Of a DNA stretch of 18,898 nucleotides, positions 14,431 to 18,898 are shown piece by piece. Within the stretch, counting starts at the first letter, position 1. Each line of letters opens with the position of its first letter. The notes under the pieces were generated by a model. That model was not told the DNA's origin. It did not search any database and saw nothing but the letters and a program-made list of their open reading frames with translations. The translations under genes were made by a program, and so were the position numbers. Location: positions 1 to 18,898 of the forward strand of contig JADHXF010000029.1 of NCBI GenBank assembly GCA_016783105.1, read 5' to 3'. The DNA is from Dehalococcoidales bacterium (GTDB lineage: Bacteria > Chloroflexota > Dehalococcoidia > Dehalococcoidales > RBG-16-60-22).

Positions 14431-15439
14431 AGAGGCTATAAATACTCTGGTTTCAGGCAGCTCACTTAATTTTGAACAGGCCACCGCCGTGATGGAGGAG
14501 ATTATGAGCGGTGAGGCGACTCCCGCCCAGATTGCCGCTTTTATTACCGCGCTGCGCATTAAAGGGGAAACGGTCGATGAAATCGCCGGCATGGCCAGTG
14601 TTATGCGGGAGAAGGCCGTCCCGGTGAAGACAAAGCCGCCCGTGATTGATACCTGCGGTACTGGCGGTGATAACTGCTCCAGCATCAATATTTCCACGGC
14701 CGCGGCTTTTGTGGCCGCCGGGGCTGGCCTGAAGGTCGCCAAGCATGGCAATCGCGCCATGACCAGCCACTGCGGCAGCGCTGATGTCCTCGAAGCGCTG
14801 GGAGTGAAAATCGACCTCAATGCTGAGGCCGTTGCCGAATGCCTGGAGAAGGTTGGCATCGGCTTCATGTTCGCCCCTATATTCCACCCGGCAATGAAAC
14901 ACGCTGCCGGCCCGCGACGGGAGATTGGTATCCGGACGGTGTTCAATATCCTTGGCCCCATTACAAATCCCGCCCGCGCCGAGTTCCAGGTAATCGGCGT
15001 GCCCAGTCAGGAGCTGGGCCATAAAATCGCCGCCGTACTGCACCGGCTGGGCACAAAACATTCCCTCGTGGTGCACAGCCTCGACGGCATGGATGAGCTT
15101 TCCACCAGCGGAAAGTCTGTGTTCTGGGAGGTCAATGAGCAGGGCGTTCTGCCTCCGTCTGAAGTTGAACCCGCCGACTTCGGCTTTCCGAAAACCAAAA
15201 TCTCAGATATCAGGGGAGGAACACCGGAGGAAAACGCCGCCATACTGCGCCGCGTCCTCAGTGGTGAAAAGGGCGCCGTGCGCGACGTGGTGGTACTGAA
15301 TGCGGCCGCTGCCCTTTATGCCGGCAACCAGGCCACAGACCTGAAAGAAGGGATACGCCTTGCTGAAGCTGCCATTGATAACGGCCAGGCCAGTGCAAAG
15401 CTTGAGGGCCTGATAACACTTAGCCATAGCCTGGGGTAA
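14423..15439 (+). CDS. trpD: Anthranilate phosphoribosyltransferase
   Basis: A 338-residue enzyme that joins anthranilate to PRPP, giving phosphoribosyl-anthranilate. Motifs: DTCGTGGDN (76-84) for pyrophosphate binding, INISTAAAFVAA (89-100), KHGNRAMTSHCGSADVLEALG (107-127), and the PAMKHAAGPRREIG segment for anthranilate binding. Length is normal. The ATG at 14423 is chosen over a TTG at 14402 because GGAGGTG (14410-14416) is well placed. It overlaps the trpG end by eight bases, so the two are translationally coupled. All expected catalytic motifs look intact. Confidence 0.95.
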   Translation: MIKEAINTLVSGSSLNFEQATAVMEEIMSGEATPAQIAAFITALRIKGETVDEIAGMASVMREKAVPVKTKPPVIDTCGTGGDNCSSINISTAAAFVAAGAGLKVAKHGNRAMTSHCGSADVLEALGVKIDLNAEAVAECLEKVGIGFMFAPIFHPAMKHAAGPRREIGIRTVFNILGPITNPARAEFQVIGVPSQELGHKIAAVLHRLGTKHSLVVHSLDGMDELSTSGKSVFWEVNEQGVLPPSEVEPADFGFPKTKISDIRGGTPEENAAILRRVLSGEKGAVRDVVVLNAAAALYAGNQATDLKEGIRLAEAAIDNGQASAKLEGLITLSHSLG

Positions 15440-15449
15440 AAGCACTGTT

Positions 15450-16217
15450 ATGCTGGATAAAATAGTCGCCGATAAGAAAGAAGAAGTTAAGCAGCGGAAG
15501 AAAGCGGTGCCCGCCTCCGAGATGGAAGCACGTATTGCCCGTCGTGCCGGGACGCTTGACTTCGCCGCGGCTCTGAAAGGGGACGGCGTGAGCCTGATTG
15601 CCGAGGTTAAAAGGGCATCGCCGTCAAGAGGTGTGCTCTGCCGCGATTTCGACGCCGTGGCATTAGCCAGAACTTATGCCGATAACGGTGCCGCCGCCAT
15701 CTCGGTGTTAACTGAAGAAAAGTATTTTCAAGGCAGCCTTGCCCATCTGGCTGAAATCAGGGGGGAAGTTGAAATCCCGCTGTTACGCAAGGATTTTATC
15801 TTTGACCCGTATCAGGTCTATGAGTCCCGCGCCGGCGGTGCCGATGCGCTGCTCCTTATCGTGGCGATACTGGAGAAGGAGCAGCTTATTGAGCTATTGA
15901 CGCTGAGCCACAAACTCGATTTAAGCTGCCTCGTTGAGGTTCACCATGAAAACGAGGTCGAGAAGGCCCTGCGCAGCAATGCTCAAATCATCGGCATCAA
16001 TAACCGCGACTTAAAAACTTTTCACGTAGACACCAGCACCACGCAACGGCTGCGGGCGTTAATACCAAAAGACAGGATTGTGGTCAGCGAGAGCGGCCTG
16101 AGCAGCCGGAGGGATATGGAAAATCTGGAGAGCTGGGGGGTCAATGCCGCCCTGGTGGGTGAGGCGTTGCTCACCGCCGGTGACATCGCGGCGAAGATGA
16201 GAGAACTGGTAAAATGA
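15450..16217 (+). CDS. trpC: Indole-3-glycerol phosphate synthase
   Basis: A 255-residue TIM-barrel enzyme that decarboxylates and closes the ring of CdRP to indole-3-glycerol phosphate. Key motifs: AEVKRASPSRG (51-61, catalytic Lys54), LLRKDFIFDPYQV (111-123, Lys114), LVEVH (catalytic Glu), IIGINNRDL and the phosphate-binding VSESGLSSR. It is monofunctional, with TrpF encoded separately next door. It starts 10 bases after trpD with a weak ribosome-binding site (GGGGTAAAAG somewhat far upstream), so translation probably depends on coupling. The stop overlaps the trpF start as ATGA. Confidence 0.95.
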   Translation: MLDKIVADKKEEVKQRKKAVPASEMEARIARRAGTLDFAAALKGDGVSLIAEVKRASPSRGVLCRDFDAVALARTYADNGAAAISVLTEEKYFQGSLAHLAEIRGEVEIPLLRKDFIFDPYQVYESRAGGADALLLIVAILEKEQLIELLTLSHKLDLSCLVEVHHENEVEKALRSNAQIIGINNRDLKTFHVDTSTTQRLRALIPKDRIVVSESGLSSRRDMENLESWGVNAALVGEALLTAGDIAAKMRELVK

Positions 16218-16873
16218 CCTATATAAAGATTTGCGGTATCAAAGAAGAAAGGCACGCTCTGGCCGCCGCCAGAGCCGGCGCGGACTTTATTGGACTGGTT
16301 TTCGCCCCCGGCCCGCGTCGGGTTTCTCTGGAACAGGCACAGAAGATAGCCATGGCGGTAAAACAGAGCGGCCACCCAACCGAAGTGGTCGGAGTATTCG
16401 TTAATTCACTCGCGGCCACGGTAAACCTGATTGCGGAGAACTGCCACCTGGACCGGGTGCAATTGAGCGGCGACGAGTCCTGGGCGTACTGTAATGAAAT
16501 CGCCTGGCCGTTGCTAAAAGCCGTCAGGGTGAAACGGGGACAGAGTGCTCCGGAAGTGTGCGCCTATCTGGCAGAAGGGACAAGCGCTCTTTCCAAACAG
16601 AAATATGCCTTTCTCCTGGACCCGGAGATAAAGGGAAAGTACGGCGGGACCGGCACAAGGCTCGACTGGAATCTGGCCAAGCGGGTGGCCGGTGAATTTC
16701 CGGTAATCCTGGCCGGTGGCTTAACCCCAGAGAACGTCAGTCAGGCGCTGAAAAGGGTGGCTCCCTGGGGCGTTGATGTATCATCGGGAGTGGAGTCAGG
16801 TGAGGTAAAACATGTGGCCAGAATCAGGGCTTTTGTCAAAGCCGTAAGGAGATTTGATGAGCACGGGAGATAG
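16214..16873 (+). CDS. trpF: Phosphoribosylanthranilate isomerase
   Basis: A 219-residue TIM-barrel enzyme that performs the Amadori rearrangement of phosphoribosyl-anthranilate to CdRP. The catalytic Cys is Cys7 in KICGIK (5-10). The barrel continues with [14 protein letters not shown] (24-37), RVQLSGDE (81-88), [18 protein letters not shown] and [10 protein letters not shown], whose Asp is the general acid. Position 85 is Ser where many TrpF proteins have His (VQLHGDE); this loop is not one of the two catalytic residues, so activity is probably kept. Its ATGA start overlaps the trpC stop and its end overlaps trpB by 17 bases. Confidence 0.93.
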   Translation: MTYIKICGIKEERHALAAARAGADFIGLVFAPGPRRVSLEQAQKIAMAVKQSGHPTEVVGVFVNSLAATVNLIAENCHLDRVQLSGDESWAYCNEIAWPLLKAVRVKRGQSAPEVCAYLAEGTSALSKQKYAFLLDPEIKGKYGGTGTRLDWNLAKRVAGEFPVILAGGLTPENVSQALKRVAPWGVDVSSGVESGEVKHVARIRAFVKAVRRFDEHGR

Positions 16874-18056
16874 ACCAGACGCCCGCGGTTACTTCGGTGA
16901 GTACGGCGGTAAGTTCGTTCCGGAAACGCTGATGGCGGCCCTCGATGAACTTGAGCACGCTTATCGGAAAGCATGTACCGATGACGTCTTTCAGGCTGAA
17001 TTCAAGCACTTATGCCGCGAGTATATCGGCCGGCCCACGCCGCTATATCATGCCAGACAGCTATCCGAGCAGATTGGCGGCGCGGCTATTTTATTGAAAA
17101 GGGAAGACCTGGCACACACCGGTGCCCACAAGATAAACAACGCGGTGGGGCAGGCGCTGCTGGCCAGGCGCATGGGCAAAAAGCGGGTTATTGCCGAGAC
17201 CGGCGCGGGACAGCATGGCGTGGCCGTGGCCGCCGCCTGTGCCCTGCTCGGGCTAAAGGCGATTGTCTACATGGGCGATGAGGACATCGAGCGGCAGTCA
17301 CCAAACGTCCACCGCATGAAATTGATGGACGCCGAGGTTCGCGGCGTATCCTCCGGCAGCCGCACCCTCAAAGATGCCATCAATGAAGCCATACGCGACT
17401 GGGTCACCAACGTCGGTGATACCTATTACCTGCTTGGTTCCGTGGTCGGCCCTCACCCGTACCCCCTGCTGGTCCGCGATTTTCAAGCGGTCATCGGGCA
17501 GGAAACAAGGGCGCAGATGCTGGCAGCGTATAACCGCCTGCCCGACTACCTGGTGGCCTGTGTCGGTGGGGGCAGCAACAGCATTGGCCTCTTTCACCCC
17601 TTCTTCAACGACCGGGAAGTCGAATTCATCGGTGTCGAGGCTGCCGGCCGTGGCCTGGAAACGATGCAGCACGCGGCACCGCTGACGGCGGGAAAAGTGG
17701 GCGTCCTGCACGGGGCTAAATCATACCTCCTGGAAGATGATAACGGTCAGGTACGGGAGACGCACAGCATCGCCCCCGGACTTGACTACCCCGGCGTGGG
17801 GCCGGAACACAGCTACTATAAAGACAGCGGCCGTGCCCGCTACGTGGCGGTTACCGATGCGCAGGCACTGGAGGGGTTCAAACTTCTGTGCGCCACTGAA
17901 GGCATCATCCCGGCCATAGAGCCCGCCCACGCCATATACCATGCCGCCAGGTTGGCGGCTGACCTGCCCACCGGCAAAATAATCGTGGTCAATCTTTCCG
18001 GCCGCGGCGATAAGGACCTGGACATAATCGCCGGAGCCAAGGATAAGAAAGCATGA
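16857..18056 (+). CDS. trpB: Tryptophan synthase beta subunit
   Basis: A 399-residue PLP enzyme that condenses indole with serine. The N-terminal [15 protein letters not shown] (11-25) is the classic TrpB1 signature. The PLP Lys is Lys92 in [13 protein letters not shown], followed by [11 protein letters not shown], the phosphate-binding GGGSNSIG and the C-terminal LSGRGDKD. It is the TrpA-partnered TrpB1 type rather than the stand-alone TrpB2 type. The ATG at 16857 is preferred over the TTG just before it, with AAGGAG (16846-16851) upstream. It overlaps trpF and shares ATGA with trpA, ensuring equal alpha and beta synthesis. Confidence 0.97.
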   Translation: MSTGDRPDARGYFGEYGGKFVPETLMAALDELEHAYRKACTDDVFQAEFKHLCREYIGRPTPLYHARQLSEQIGGAAILLKREDLAHTGAHKINNAVGQALLARRMGKKRVIAETGAGQHGVAVAAACALLGLKAIVYMGDEDIERQSPNVHRMKLMDAEVRGVSSGSRTLKDAINEAIRDWVTNVGDTYYLLGSVVGPHPYPLLVRDFQAVIGQETRAQMLAAYNRLPDYLVACVGGGSNSIGLFHPFFNDREVEFIGVEAAGRGLETMQHAAPLTAGKVGVLHGAKSYLLEDDNGQVRETHSIAPGLDYPGVGPEHSYYKDSGRARYVAVTDAQALEGFKLLCATEGIIPAIEPAHAIYHAARLAADLPTGKIIVVNLSGRGDKDLDIIAGAKDKKA

Positions 18057-18832
18057 GCCAGATTGCTGCCGTCTTCAAACCGGATTACAAAGCGCTTGTC
18101 GCCTATCTTACGGTCGGTTATCCTGACCTTGAAGCCACCAGAAAGGCAGCGATTACGCTGGCCAGTAACGGCGCTGACATCATTGAGCTGGGCATCCCCT
18201 TTTCCGACCCACTGGCCGACGGCACCACCATCCAGAAAGCCAGCCACCAGGCGCTTCAGAACAGCGTTACTCCGCAGCTATGTCTGGAAACAGCCGCGCA
18301 ACTGCACCGCGAAATTGCCACGCCGCTGGTTTTCATGACATATTACAACCCGGTGTACAACTTCGGGCTTGATGCTTTCTGCCACAGGTGTGTTGAAGCC
18401 GGCGTGAGCGGTCTGATTGTGCCCGATTTACCTCCGGAAGAAGGGCAGGCACTGGAGATAGTTGCTAAAAAAAGCAACCTCGACCTCATCTACCTGCTCG
18501 CTCCCACCAGCAATGAAGAACGCATCAGCCTCGTGGCGGAGCGGTCTCAGGGATTTATCTATCTGGTCTCGGTGACCGGCGTTACCGGCGCCAGAAACAG
18601 GTTGCCCGATAACCTGACCGCTATTGTTAAAAAAGTTAAGACTCATACCGACAAACCGCTCTGTATTGGCTTCGGTATATCCACCGTGGAACAGGCACGA
18701 CAAATGGCCAGAATAGCTGATGGGGTAATAGTGGGCAGCCGCATAATCCAGCTCATTGAGTCTGATAGTTCTCTCTCATCGTTAGCCGACTTCACCCGCC
18801 AATTAAGGCTGGCGCTCAACCAGGCCGCATAG
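18053..18832 (+). CDS. trpA: Tryptophan synthase alpha subunit
   Basis: A 259-residue TIM-barrel enzyme that splits indole-3-glycerol phosphate into indole and glyceraldehyde 3-phosphate and channels indole to TrpB. The catalytic pair is visible: Glu45 in [10 protein letters not shown] and Asp56 in [10 protein letters not shown], equivalent to Glu49 and Asp60 of the E. coli enzyme. [35 protein letters not shown] and [12 protein letters not shown] complete the barrel. It is slightly shorter than the E. coli protein, the difference lying at the N-terminus. Its start overlaps the trpB stop. It stops with TAG and is the last trp gene in the window. A short CTGGCG/CGCCAG hairpin follows without a T-run, so the operon may continue beyond the edge. 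Confidence 0.97.
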   Translation: MSQIAAVFKPDYKALVAYLTVGYPDLEATRKAAITLASNGADIIELGIPFSDPLADGTTIQKASHQALQNSVTPQLCLETAAQLHREIATPLVFMTYYNPVYNFGLDAFCHRCVEAGVSGLIVPDLPPEEGQALEIVAKKSNLDLIYLLAPTSNEERISLVAERSQGFIYLVSVTGVTGARNRLPDNLTAIVKKVKTHTDKPLCIGFGISTVEQARQMARIADGVIVGSRIIQLIESDSSLSSLADFTRQLRLALNQAA

Positions 18833-18898
18833 CTGGCGATTCCACGCCAGGGCACCCTTCCGGCACTATCAAAGTGGCCCTGTTGCCTGTTGACCCAT

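Noticed and set aside
13032..15076. Long minus-strand open frames opposite trpE, trpG and trpD
   Set aside because: They have no recognisable motifs or ribosome-binding sites, and the plus strand encodes complete conserved enzymes.
18833..18850. CTGGCG/CGCCAG hairpin after trpA as terminator
   Set aside because: The six-pair stem has no T-run after it; the operon may continue past the window edge.

Overview
This 18.9 kb window is chromosomal DNA of moderately high GC content from a bacterium. The gene set suggests Chloroflexota, perhaps a Dehalococcoidia-like lineage. The clues are a tRNA-Trp T-box in front of a trp operon, a Vms1-like release factor of the actinobacterial/Chloroflexi type next to mutS2, a DUF362 protein, a ferredoxin cassette and LRR lipoproteins. 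The taxonomic call is inference from gene content, not from a marker gene. No tRNA, rRNA, transposase, phage gene or CRISPR array was seen.

Layout, left to right. The window opens inside the 3' end of a 3-hydroxyacyl-CoA dehydrogenase (+). A convergent minus-strand pair follows: mutS2 (3606-1255), with a Vms1/acVLRF1-like peptidyl-tRNA hydrolase directly downstream (1209-457). Next is a DUF362 protein with its own promoter (+, 3742-4986). It converges on a C45/acyltransferase-like Ntn hydrolase whose 3' end carries a one-base frameshift (-, 6279-5175), and a composite inverted-repeat element lies between the two. Further minus-strand genes are a B12-binding radical SAM protein (7858-6347) and a lipoprotein with about 14 leucine-rich repeats (9297-8002). 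A divergent plus-strand pair encodes a 2x[4Fe-4S] ferredoxin-type protein and an unrecognised Cys-containing protein (9465-10808), closed by a clear intrinsic terminator. Small genes follow: a two-helix membrane protein (-), then an acidic helical protein and a DUF5684-like membrane protein (+).

The right third (12.06-18.83 kb) is a full tryptophan operon: promoter, Trp T-box riboswitch (specifier TGG, T-box base matched to the G73 discriminator of tRNA-Trp), intrinsic terminator, then trpE-trpG-trpD-trpC-trpF-trpB-trpA with mostly overlapping junctions. Together these convert chorismate to L-tryptophan. trpE is split by an in-frame TAG at 12936-12938 while the six other genes look intact. 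This points to a recent mutation, a sequence error or readthrough rather than a decayed operon.

The most interesting candidate system is the mutS2-VLRF1 pair. MutS2 is known in Bacillus as a collided-ribosome sensor and splitter. Vms1-type proteins release the nascent chain from peptidyl-tRNA on the large subunit. Encoding the two back to back suggests a compact bacterial ribosome-rescue operon: split, then hydrolyse. Second in interest are the unrecognised ferredoxin-linked cassette at 9.5-10.8 kb and the interrupted trpE.
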